Shown here: one piece after another, positions 26,302 through 34,162 of the stretch
How positions within the stretch are numbered: position 1 is the first letter of the stretch
How the letters are laid out: each line of letters starts with the position of its first letter
DNA from: Enterococcus raffinosus
Lineage (GTDB): Bacteria > Bacillota > Bacilli > Lactobacillales > Enterococcaceae
Length of the DNA: 64,000 bases
Reading direction: 5' to 3'
Assembly (NCBI RefSeq): GCF_018917525.1
Contig: NZ_JAHLOS010000008.1
Coordinates: 58,715 to 122,714 of the forward strand
The notes under the pieces: generated by a model
The model's input: the letters and a program-made list of their open reading frames with translations, nothing else
What the model was told of the DNA's origin: nothing
Database searches by the model: none
Translations under genes and position numbers: made by a program

Positions 26302-27267
26302 CTAATAATTTCGTGGCGGGATTGTCGAAAGAGAATTTTGATCAGAAAAAACTGTATCAGAGACATAGATGTCTTCAGAGATTGTCTTATTGTCAAAATA
26401 GCGCTTAACAGTATTCGCAACGAGCTCTCCCATGAATGGATTACATTCTACAACACAGTTGACCTTGCGCTGTTTTAGCAGATCAATCATTTCTTTCTGA
26501 GCATCAATGGAGACAACAACGAATTTATTCTCAAGTTGATGTTCGTCGAGGGCATCTAGTGCTCCTAAAGTCATTTCATCATTGTGAGAATAAATGACGT
26601 CAATATTATCAAGCTTACCGGCCTTGATGGCTTCTGAAAATTTTTCTTTCGCCTTTAATCGAATGAAATCACCAGTGATCGTTTGGGTAATCTGTATTCT
26701 TGGATCACGACCAACTGTTTCAGCGAAGCCATCATGGCGTAATCGGGTGGGTGAAGAATTTTCGACACCCTTGATCTCGAAAACATTGATGGCCTCTTTT
26801 TCGACTTTCTGATAGTGATTCGTCACATATAAACCAGCACGTCCTCCTTGTGCCTTGAAACTAGAGCCAATATGAGTCAAAAAAAGATCAGATCTATTTG
26901 TAGCAATATTTCGATCCACAATTATTACTGGAATATTGGCTTTTTTCGCCTCCTCTAAAACAGGTTCCCAACCAATTTCCTGGATGGGGGAGAGAATGAT
27001 CAAATCGACTTGATAAGCGATGAAGGTCATTACGTCTTGGTATTGCTGCTTAGGGTCGGAGAAGCTATTACGAGACATCACTTGATAGTTTTGCTTCTCT
27101 AATTCCTCTTTGATGGATTTACTCTGGACCTTGCGCCAGTTACTTTCGATCCCAGCCTGAGCGAATCCAATCGTGATTTCGTTATGATTTTCTTTTGGCG
27201 CCTCTTGTTTGCAGCCTGCTAACACAAGGCACAGGCCAATCAGCAGGAGTAAATTGATTTTTTTCAT
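26302..27267 (-). CDS. Sugar-binding lipoprotein (periplasmic-binding type 1), sensor partner
   Basis: The 321-residue protein has a lipoprotein signal ending LVLAGC and a type 1 sugar-binding fold (ITIGFAQAGIESNWRKVQ, VDLIILSPIQEIGWEPVLEEA, IPVIIVDRNI, DVIYSHNDEMTLGALDAL). It is the first gene of an operon with the YesM/YesN-type system, which suggests a three-part sensor in which this protein binds sugar and signals through the kinase. It could also be an ABC receptor, but no permease is in its operon. Confidence 0.85.
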   Translation of the reverse strand: MKKINLLLLIGLCLVLAGCKQEAPKENHNEITIGFAQAGIESNWRKVQSKSIKEELEKQNYQVMSRNSFSDPKQQYQDVMTFIAYQVDLIILSPIQEIGWEPVLEEAKKANIPVIIVDRNIATNRSDLFLTHIGSSFKAQGGRAGLYVTNHYQKVEKEAINVFEIKGVENSSPTRLRHDGFAETVGRDPRIQITQTITGDFIRLKAKEKFSEAIKAGKLDNIDVIYSHNDEMTLGALDALDEHQLENKFVVVSIDAQKEMIDLLKQRKVNCVVECNPFMGELVANTVKRYFDNKTISEDIYVSDTVFSDQNSLSTIPPRNY

Positions 27268-27532
27268 AGGGTCACACCTCGTTTTAAAGGATTTTTACAA
27301 AAAGATCGTTTGAACCTCACGGACAGATTCTCTTGCTAATTAATTAGCCTTTGCCAATACCAACTCACTTTATATCGATAATCTTTCTTCTATTATATAG
27401 CGCTCTCATTGGTAATTCTAACATGCTGGCGTATTCCGAATAAATGTCAAGATTCAGGAAAAAAAATCCAAGAAAACCGCGAAAAAGAAAAAAAGTTCCC
27501 GATTATTCCAAGAAAGTAAAAAAGAATCTCAA

Positions 27533-27546
27533 TGAAAGCGTTTGCC
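27533..27546 (+). promoter_or_regulatory. Putative cre site before the sugar ABC operon
   Basis: TGAAAGCGTTTGCC matches the cre consensus TGNNANCGNTNNCA at all but the last defined base. It lies about 45 bases before the ATG and overlaps a -35-like TTGCCA. An AraR-like half-site (ACGTACA) follows at 27552-27558. The remaining divergent intergenic bases (27268-27530) show no other clear element. Confidence 0.6.
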
Positions 27547-27592
27547 ATAAAACGTACACTTAGCTTATCAAATATGTTTTGGAGGGAAAGAT

Positions 27593-28681
27593 ATGAAACG
27601 AGGGTTCAAAAAAATGTTAGTGGCAACAGTTTCACTACTTGCGCTGACCGCACTAACTGCTTGTGGAAAAGGAAATGCTTCAGGGGATGACAAAGGGTTT
27701 GTTGGTGTGTCCATGCCTACCAAATCAGCCGAACGCTGGATCGCTGATGGAGACAATATCGTTAAGCAATTGAAAAAGAAAGGCTACAAAACAGACTTGC
27801 AGTACGGCGAGGATAAAGTTGAAAATCAAGTGGCACAAATTGAAAATATGATCACTAAAGGAGTCGATACATTGGTGATCGCCTCAATTGACGGTTCCGC
27901 ACTTACCGACGTATTGGAAAAGGCGCATCAAGCAGATATTAAAGTCATTGCCTATGACCGCTTATTGATGAATTCTAAGTATGTTGACTATTATGCAACT
28001 TTTGATAATTTCGGAGTTGGTGTTTTACAGGCATCCTATATTGAAGACCAATTGGGCTTAAAGGATGGCAAAGGACCTTACAATATTGAATTATTCGGCG
28101 GTTCCCCAGATGATAACAATGCACTAATCAATTATAACGGAGTGATGTCGGTCTTCAAACCTTACTTTGACAGTAAGCAATTAAACGTCCCATCTGGCCA
28201 AACAAAATTCAATCAAATCGCAACCTTGCGTTGGGATGGCTCGACTGCTCAATCGCGAATGGATAATCTCTTAAGTGCCAATTATACAGACAAGAAATTA
28301 GATGCTGTCTTATCTCCTTATGATCCGATTAGTTTGGGAATTATTTCTTCATTAAAAGGGGTTGGCTATGGATCAGGCGACAAACCACTACCAGTTATTA
28401 CAGGGCAAGATGCGACCATCGCAGGAGTGAAATCAATTATCGCTGGTGAACAAACGGAAACAATCTTTAAAGATACACGCATTTTAGCTGATAACACCGT
28501 TGAAATGATTGAAGCGATTCACGATGACAAAGAAGTGCCGGTTAATGACAAGGAAACTTACGATAACGGTGAAAAGGTAGTACCAACGTATTTAGCAAAA
28601 CCTGTTTCTGTTGATAAAGACAACTACAAACAAGAATTGATTGATACAAAATACTATAAGGAAAAAGATTTAAGCGAATAA
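27593..28681 (+). CDS. chvE: ChvE-type multiple-monosaccharide-binding lipoprotein
   Basis: The 362-residue protein has a lipobox (LTALTAC) and a type 1 sugar-binding fold close to Chv[50 protein letters not shown], and [15 protein letters not shown]. ChvE-type receptors serve the MmsAB/GguAB transporter for L-arabinose, xylose, galactose and related sugars. The matching ATPase and permease genes follow. With araBDA nearby, L-arabinose is a plausible substrate, but the sequence does not prove it. Confidence 0.9.
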   Translation: MKRGFKKMLVATVSLLALTALTACGKGNASGDDKGFVGVSMPTKSAERWIADGDNIVKQLKKKGYKTDLQYGEDKVENQVAQIENMITKGVDTLVIASIDGSALTDVLEKAHQADIKVIAYDRLLMNSKYVDYYATFDNFGVGVLQASYIEDQLGLKDGKGPYNIELFGGSPDDNNALINYNGVMSVFKPYFDSKQLNVPSGQTKFNQIATLRWDGSTAQSRMDNLLSANYTDKKLDAVLSPYDPISLGIISSLKGVGYGSGDKPLPVITGQDATIAGVKSIIAGEQTETIFKDTRILADNTVEMIEAIHDDKEVPVNDKETYDNGEKVVPTYLAKPVSVDKDNYKQELIDTKYYKEKDLSE

Positions 28682-28689
28682 CAGGATCT

Positions 28690-28724
28690 GAGAAAAGTAC
28701 GAGTAACTTTACTGTACTTTTCTC
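28690..28724 (+). terminator. Intercistronic stem-loop after the binding-protein gene
   Basis: GAGAAAAGTAC pairs perfectly with GTACTTTTCTC around a 13-base loop, with no T run after it. Such hairpins behind binding-protein genes commonly stabilise the upstream message or act as partial terminators, raising receptor over transporter levels. Confidence 0.65.
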
Positions 28725-28750
28725 GATCATCTTAATAAGGAAGTGGAAAA

Positions 28751-30283
28751 ATGGCCGACTACATATTGGAAATGAAAAATATCATTAAAGAATTCTCCGG
28801 TGTACGCGCCTTGGATGACGTGAATCTAAGTATCAAGCGGGGAGAAATCCATGCCCTTTGCGGAGAAAACGGTGCAGGCAAATCAACGTTAATGAATGTT
28901 CTTAGTGGATTATTTTCTTATGGCAATTATTCAGGCGACATTATTTATGACGGTGAGACCTGTCAGTTCAAAGGACTGCGAGATAGTGAGGAAAAAGGCA
29001 TTGTAATCATCCATCAAGAGTTAGCCTTGAGTCCTTATCTGTCGATCAAAGAGAATATTTTTTTAGGCAATGAACAAACCAATCACGGCATCATTGATTG
29101 GAATTTAACTGAACGAAAAACAGAAAATTTACTAAAAACAGTAGGGCTAAAAATCAATCCTAATACCTTGGTCTCACAAATTGGTGTGGGTCATCAACAG
29201 TTAGTTGAGATCGCTAAAGCCTTCTCCAAAAATGTTCGACTGCTCATTTTGGACGAACCGACGGCTGCCTTGAATGAAGAAGAAAGTGCGAATTTATTGG
29301 AGTTAATCAAAGAATTCCGTACCCAAGGCATTACCTCAATTATCATTTCCCACAAATTGAATGAGATCGTAGACGTGGCGGATCGCATCACCATTTTACG
29401 TGACGGTCAAACGATTGAAACGTTAGAGAATGAAGACATCAATGAAGAACGCATCATCAAAGGAATGGTAGGACGAGATCTCACCAACCGCTATCCTGAC
29501 CGCCATCCGAATATCGGTGAAGTTCTTTTTGAAGTCAAGGACTGGACCGTGCATCATCCGATTGATACCGCAAGAGTAATGAATAATCATATCAATTTCA
29601 ATATTCGACGTGGGGAGATCGTTGGGATTGCTGGTTTAATGGGTGCTGGTCGTACAGAGTTTGCTATGAGTATTTTTGGGAAATCTTATGGCAGTAATAT
29701 TAGCGGTCAGATTTTTAAAGACGGTAAGGAAATAAAAATTAACGATGTCTCTCAGGCAATTCAACATGGCTTAGCGTATGTATCTGAGGACCGAAAAGCT
29801 GTCGGATTGAATCTGCTGATGGATATTCGTGAAAATACCACGATTGCCAGTCTTGGAAAAATTAGTAAAAGCGGCATTCTTGATAAAGAAAAAGAAGTGA
29901 CAGAAGCAGAAAATTATCGCAAGAAAATGCGGACCAAGGCTAATAACGTCTTTCAAAATGTGGGCAGCCTTAGTGGGGGAAACCAGCAAAAGGTTGTTTT
30001 AGCGAAATGGCTAATGACCGAACCGGATGTTCTTTTCTTGGATGAGCCTACGCGTGGAATCGATGTTGGAGCGAAGTACGAGATTTATACCATCATTGAA
30101 GAAATGGCTGCACAGGGGAAATGTGTTTGTATCATCTCATCTGAGCTGCCAGAGATTATCGGAATGTGCGACCGCATTTATACCATGAATGAAGGAACGA
30201 TGACCGGTGAAGTCATGCGTGCAGATGCCAACCAAGAAACACTGATGAACTTGATGACGAAGGAAGAGGAGGCAGTATCCTAA
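28751..30283 (+). CDS. mmsA: MmsA/GguA-type monosaccharide ABC transporter ATPase
   Basis: The 510-residue protein has two ATPase domains. The first has Walker [17 protein letters not shown] and Walker [12 protein letters not shown]; the second has [17 protein letters not shown] in the Walker A position, the signature [15 protein letters not shown] and Walker [13 protein letters not shown]. This degenerate second P-loop is usual in sugar-importer ATPases of this class. It energises import of the sugar bound by the preceding lipoprotein, and its stop touches the permease start. Confidence 0.94.
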   Translation: MADYILEMKNIIKEFSGVRALDDVNLSIKRGEIHALCGENGAGKSTLMNVLSGLFSYGNYSGDIIYDGETCQFKGLRDSEEKGIVIIHQELALSPYLSIKENIFLGNEQTNHGIIDWNLTERKTENLLKTVGLKINPNTLVSQIGVGHQQLVEIAKAFSKNVRLLILDEPTAALNEEESANLLELIKEFRTQGITSIIISHKLNEIVDVADRITILRDGQTIETLENEDINEERIIKGMVGRDLTNRYPDRHPNIGEVLFEVKDWTVHHPIDTARVMNNHINFNIRRGEIVGIAGLMGAGRTEFAMSIFGKSYGSNISGQIFKDGKEIKINDVSQAIQHGLAYVSEDRKAVGLNLLMDIRENTTIASLGKISKSGILDKEKEVTEAENYRKKMRTKANNVFQNVGSLSGGNQQKVVLAKWLMTEPDVLFLDEPTRGIDVGAKYEIYTIIEEMAAQGKCVCIISSELPEIIGMCDRIYTMNEGTMTGEVMRADANQETLMNLMTKEEEAVS

Positions 30284-31488
30284 TGGAGAATGCAACGAAG
30301 GAAAGTAAAGAAAAAAGTACGATTAATATAAAAGAAAAAGTTTTAGATATATTCAGCAAATACAGTATGGTTATTATTTTGATCGCCTTATTGATCGCTT
30401 TTCAAATGATGACCGGAGGAATTTTCCTTCGACCGTTAAATATCACCAATATCGTTTTACAAAATAGCCATATTTTAGTTTTAGCCGCAGGTATGCTGCT
30501 GGTTGTATTGTTGGGATTTGTTGATTTGTCTGTTGGTTCAGTCATGGCGTTTGTTGGCGCAATTGCCGGAATGATGATGGTAAACAACCACATGAGTCCA
30601 TGGCTCGCAGTGCCTGTTTGTTTGGCAATCGGTGCATTAATTGGAGCATGGCAAGGATTTTGGGTAGCGTATGTCGGTATCCCAGCCTTCATCGTGACGC
30701 TCGCTGGATTACTAATGTTCCGCGGCTTGACGCAAGTCGTACTTGGCGGACAATCACTCGCGCCGTTTCCGAGAGCCTTCCAAAAAATTTCAACAGGCTA
30801 TTTGCCAGAAATTATGGTTTCCTCCTCAGGCATGCACCTTTTAACCTTGATTTTAGGCTTAATTTTAGCCGCAGGTTTGGTTTTCTTCCAATGGAAAGCA
30901 CGGGAAAAGCGCAAAAAGAATCTGTTTGAAGTACCTTCAATGAACGCCTTTATCTTTAAATCTATTTTGACCGTCGGGATTGTTTTAGGAATGAGTTACA
31001 TTTTTGCTTCATACCAAGGATTTCCAATTATCTTGATCATTTTAGGAGTGATTGTTGGTGTATACGGCTTCTTAACGAACAGTACAGTTGCAGGTCGTCA
31101 GATTTATGCGACAGGTGGTAATTTGAAAGCCGCGCAGCTTTCAGGGATCAAAACCAAAAAAATTACTTTCTGGGTCTTTGTCAATATGGGCATGATGGCG
31201 GCGTTAGCTGGCTTAATCTTGGCTGCTCGTCTGAACGCAGCGACACCACAGGCCGGAACTTCTTTAGAGTTAGATGCGATGGCTTCTGTATACTTCGGTG
31301 GCGCTTCTACTTCAGGTGGTATCGGAACCATTACTGGAGCGATCGTCGGTGGCTTGGTTATGGGTGTTCTGAACAACGGGATGTCGATTCTTGGTGTCGG
31401 TGTCGACTGGCAGCAGGCAATCAAAGGTCTGATCTTACTTTTAGCAGTCGTATTAGATATCTACAATAAGAAACGCAAAATTTCGTAA
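30283..31488 (+). CDS. mmsB: MmsB/GguB-type monosaccharide ABC transporter permease
   Basis: The 401-residue protein has about ten membrane segments and family stretches GFVDLSVGSVMAFVGAI, IPAFIVTLAGLLMFRGLTQ and ATGGNLKAAQLSGIKT, plus ASVYFGGASTSGGIGT near the end. It starts one base inside the ATPase stop, so it is translationally coupled, and it forms the membrane pore of the importer. Confidence 0.94.
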   Translation: MENATKESKEKSTINIKEKVLDIFSKYSMVIILIALLIAFQMMTGGIFLRPLNITNIVLQNSHILVLAAGMLLVVLLGFVDLSVGSVMAFVGAIAGMMMVNNHMSPWLAVPVCLAIGALIGAWQGFWVAYVGIPAFIVTLAGLLMFRGLTQVVLGGQSLAPFPRAFQKISTGYLPEIMVSSSGMHLLTLILGLILAAGLVFFQWKAREKRKKNLFEVPSMNAFIFKSILTVGIVLGMSYIFASYQGFPIILIILGVIVGVYGFLTNSTVAGRQIYATGGNLKAAQLSGIKTKKITFWVFVNMGMMAALAGLILAARLNAATPQAGTSLELDAMASVYFGGASTSGGIGTITGAIVGGLVMGVLNNGMSILGVGVDWQQAIKGLILLLAVVLDIYNKKRKIS

Positions 31489-31501
31489 GGTGGTAGACAA
31501 G

Positions 31502-31828
31502 ATGACGGAACAAAAGGAAAAACATATTTTGCTGATTTGTACAGCCGGTATCACCTCTGGCCTATTAGTAAAAAATATCCAAACCGCAGCAGATGAGCAG
31601 AACATTCCCATTCGCGTGTATTCTGCCCCAGCAATTATCGCTGAGCAAGCCATCCAAAATCAACAAATCGATGGTCTGATGATCGGTCCCCAATCAGAAT
31701 ACGAAGTGAGCCGTTTGAAGGATTTTTTGAACTACAAAGCGGTGAGCTACAAGATGATCAAGAAAGAAGATTACGAAACGTTAGATGGAGAGGCGGTACT
31801 TAAGGAAATACTTGCAAGCTTTGTTTAA
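31502..31828 (+). CDS. Orphan PTS EIIB-like protein (lactose/cellobiose type)
   Basis: The 108-residue protein has the EIIB start HILLICTAGITSGLLVKNIQ, with a Cys in the position of the phosphorylated cysteine, and DGLMIGPQSEYEVSRLKDFL in the middle. No EIIA or EIIC gene is near. It follows an ABC permease by 13 bases and has an AAGGTGG site 8 bases before the ATG. It may be a regulator or phosphate relay rather than a transporter part; this is inference only. Confidence 0.75.
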   Translation: MTEQKEKHILLICTAGITSGLLVKNIQTAADEQNIPIRVYSAPAIIAEQAIQNQQIDGLMIGPQSEYEVSRLKDFLNYKAVSYKMIKKEDYETLDGEAVLKEILASFV

Positions 31829-31898
31829 TCAACGAAAGAAAATGTCGATTTAGCTGACATGTTTAAGTAAGAAATTGAACAGTTTCAATAATGACGAA

Positions 31899-31936
31899 GT
31901 TTAAGGCACTGTCTGCATATGGACAGTGCCTTAAAG
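31899..31936 (+). terminator. Bidirectional terminator between the ABC operon and GH43
   Basis: TTAAGGCACTGTC pairs perfectly with GACAGTGCCTTAA around an 8-base loop, between convergent genes. Confidence 0.82.
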
Positions 31937-31944
31937 TATTTACC

Positions 31945-33489
31945 TTATTCAACATTAACCGCTTGACGTCGTATCTCTTTAACAACTAATGATGCATCAT
32001 TCAAAGCATAGATGCCCTGTACATCTCCTGTATTTAGAGCAGCGATTGCTTCATTAGAAAAATGTAACGAGCTAGTTTTAAAGCTTAGAACTTTTTTGCC
32101 GTCAGTGACAGTGAATGCTTTCGTTGCTGGTTGATTGATTAGTTCAAACTTCGTTGGCAGTGACTCAAGGCTTCCCAAATCTTCCTCAACAACTAAATCT
32201 TCTACTTTTTGAGAACGAGATGCAATAAATTTTCCTTCTTCTTCTCGAACTAAAAGAGCAGCAAAATGGGTATCGTTGATCATGCTGATGATACCGATCT
32301 TTCCATGATTGAAAGTAGTAGATTCTTCGACTTTGACAGTGAATTTTTCTGCTTTTTCAGTTTGTCTGACTCCGAGAAATGAGGGAGTTGTGCCTTGTTC
32401 AATTGTTGTTGAGCGGCCTTTTAAAGTTAATGTAGAGTTTTGCAAAAGAATATTTTCACTAAGGCTATCCCGTAAACTAAGCCATTCAGGATTTAAAGTA
32501 GGTTGATCAAATTTATCAACAAAAGGTAAAAATTTTTGCTCATTTACAAGTACCTTTTGATGTCTCGGAAACTGCTTCATATCGACAACTTCACTTGGGA
32601 TGCCCTGATTGATTTCTGGCCATTCTTTCTCCCAATTGACTGGATAGAGCAGGGTTTCTCGTCCCATATTGGTAATTTGCTTGAAATCAATTGTAGATGG
32701 GCACGTTCCTAAACAGGTCAACCACCAATTTCCTTTCATATCTTGGAAGAGATCGGCGTGACCAATATTTTGTAAAGGTTCATTTGCGCGATCACGATTT
32801 GTAAAAATAGGATTGATGGTCGAGTGATCCTCAAAAGGTCCCCAAAGATTGTCCGACTTGAACATCGTAATCATATGCCCCACACCCGTTCCGCCTTCAG
32901 CAGCCAGTAGGTAATAAGTGTTTTCTCGCTTAATTATGTGAGGGCCTTCAACATCGCGACCACCCGTTCCAAGACTGATTACCTCTGGACCACGCAAAAT
33001 GGCTCCAGTTGCAAGCTCAATTTCTGCTTGTTGAATGGCTTTGGTTCCCTTATCATCGATATAACCTGTGAAGGTGACATAGGTTCGTCCATTTTCATGG
33101 TAAAGATCAGGATCAATTCCCATAATGTCGATTTCTATCCGTTGTTGTTCCCAAATAATTTCTCCATTCTCATTCAATTTACCTTTGATAATAAAGTTTT
33201 TGAACTCCGCAAAATTAGTAGTGATCACATAGAAATGATCTTTGAAAAAGCGAATACAAACTGCGAAGATTCCTTCATTAGATTTCGCCTTTGTTAGGTC
33301 CGCTTGTTCCGTTGTTACGACGATCCCAGGGAGTTTTGTCCAGTTTAATAGATCAGTACTTTTACTTAAGGCGATCCCTGGGTAGTACTCAAAAGTACTG
33401 TTGACCATATAATAAGTATCTTTTACCAAAACGATGCTCGGATCAGGATACATCCCGCGTAGAATTGGATTTTGATAAGATTCCACCAT
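31945..33489 (-). CDS. GH43-family glycosidase (beta-xylosidase/alpha-L-arabinofuranosidase)
   Basis: The 514-residue enzyme has the GH43 five-bladed propeller with catalytic residues visible: Asp16 in the GMYPDPS motif, Asp in IMGIDPDLY, and Glu in DVEGPHI. A C-terminal beta-sandwich (about residues 325-510) follows, as in xylosidase-type GH43 proteins. There is no signal peptide, so it acts on imported oligosaccharides. The ATG at 33489 has AAAGGAG upstream. It is the last gene of the GH3-GH78-pgmB-GH43 operon. The substrate (xylose or arabinose linkages) cannot be fixed here. Confidence 0.92.
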   Translation of the reverse strand: MVESYQNPILRGMYPDPSIVLVKDTYYMVNSTFEYYPGIALSKSTDLLNWTKLPGIVVTTEQADLTKAKSNEGIFAVCIRFFKDHFYVITTNFAEFKNFIIKGKLNENGEIIWEQQRIEIDIMGIDPDLYHENGRTYVTFTGYIDDKGTKAIQQAEIELATGAILRGPEVISLGTGGRDVEGPHIIKRENTYYLLAAEGGTGVGHMITMFKSDNLWGPFEDHSTINPIFTNRDRANEPLQNIGHADLFQDMKGNWWLTCLGTCPSTIDFKQITNMGRETLLYPVNWEKEWPEINQGIPSEVVDMKQFPRHQKVLVNEQKFLPFVDKFDQPTLNPEWLSLRDSLSENILLQNSTLTLKGRSTTIEQGTTPSFLGVRQTEKAEKFTVKVEESTTFNHGKIGIISMINDTHFAALLVREEEGKFIASRSQKVEDLVVEEDLGSLESLPTKFELINQPATKAFTVTDGKKVLSFKTSSLHFSNEAIAALNTGDVQGIYALNDASLVVKEIRRQAVNVE

Positions 33490-33505
33490 ATAATTCACTC
33501 CTTTT

Positions 33506-34162
33506 CTATTGATGATAGGCTGTACGAACAGCAGCAAACGTTAGTTCAACGGTAGTTGAAAGCGGAAGATCTGCTGTCCTCAGATCAATGCTATTTCCTA
33601 TTGCTACAGAGAAAGCACCACTTTCTTTAATGGCTTTAAGTCCAGCAATCGAATCTTCAATACCGATGCATTCTGAAGGCTTAAGATTCAATGAGTTAGC
33701 CGCAGCAATAAAAATATCTGGAGCTGGTTTTCCATTTTTCACTTTACTAGGATCGACGATGGCGTCAAATGTCTCTCCCAAAGCTAACTTTTCTAAAATA
33801 AGTGTTCCGTTTAAGCTAGAAGAGGCTAAAGCAAGCTTTACCTTCTGCTGTTTCAAATCAGAAATGAATGCCGCAACCCCTGGTAATATATTGTCAGGGG
33901 ATAACTGCTTAAGTGACTCCTTATACTGTTCATTTTTTTCAAACAAAAGCTGTTGAAACATACTCTCAGAGACAGATACGTCTAAATAATTTAAGATCAC
34001 CTTCAAAGAATCCGCTCGACTCACTCCTTTTGTTTTTTCTTCCAAGTTACTGGGAAGTTTCGCAGAAAAGTAATTGTCTGTAAGCTTTTTCCAAGCTTCA
34101 AAATGTAAGGTGGAGGTATCGGCGATGACCCCATCTAAATCAAACAATGCGCCTTTAAACAA
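33506..34162 (-). CDS. pgmB: Beta-phosphoglucomutase (HAD family)
   Basis: The 218-residue HAD protein has ALFDLDGVIADT at the start, giving nucleophile Asp8 and acid/base Asp10 as in lactococcal beta-phosphoglucomutase, then ASSSLNG, a Lys in KNGKPAPDIF, and Mg ligands in GIEDSIAGLKA. The TTG start at 34162 gives this numbering and has a GGGAGG site 8 bases upstream; it overlaps the GH78 stop by 8 bases. The usual partner, a GH65 phosphorylase making beta-glucose-1-phosphate, is not in the window. Confidence 0.88.
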   Translation of the reverse strand: MFKGALFDLDGVIADTSTLHFEAWKKLTDNYFSAKLPSNLEEKTKGVSRADSLKVILNYLDVSVSESMFQQLLFEKNEQYKESLKQLSPDNILPGVAAFISDLKQQKVKLALASSSLNGTLILEKLALGETFDAIVDPSKVKNGKPAPDIFIAAANSLNLKPSECIGIEDSIAGLKAIKESGAFSVAIGNSIDLRTADLPLSTTVELTFAAVRTAYHQ

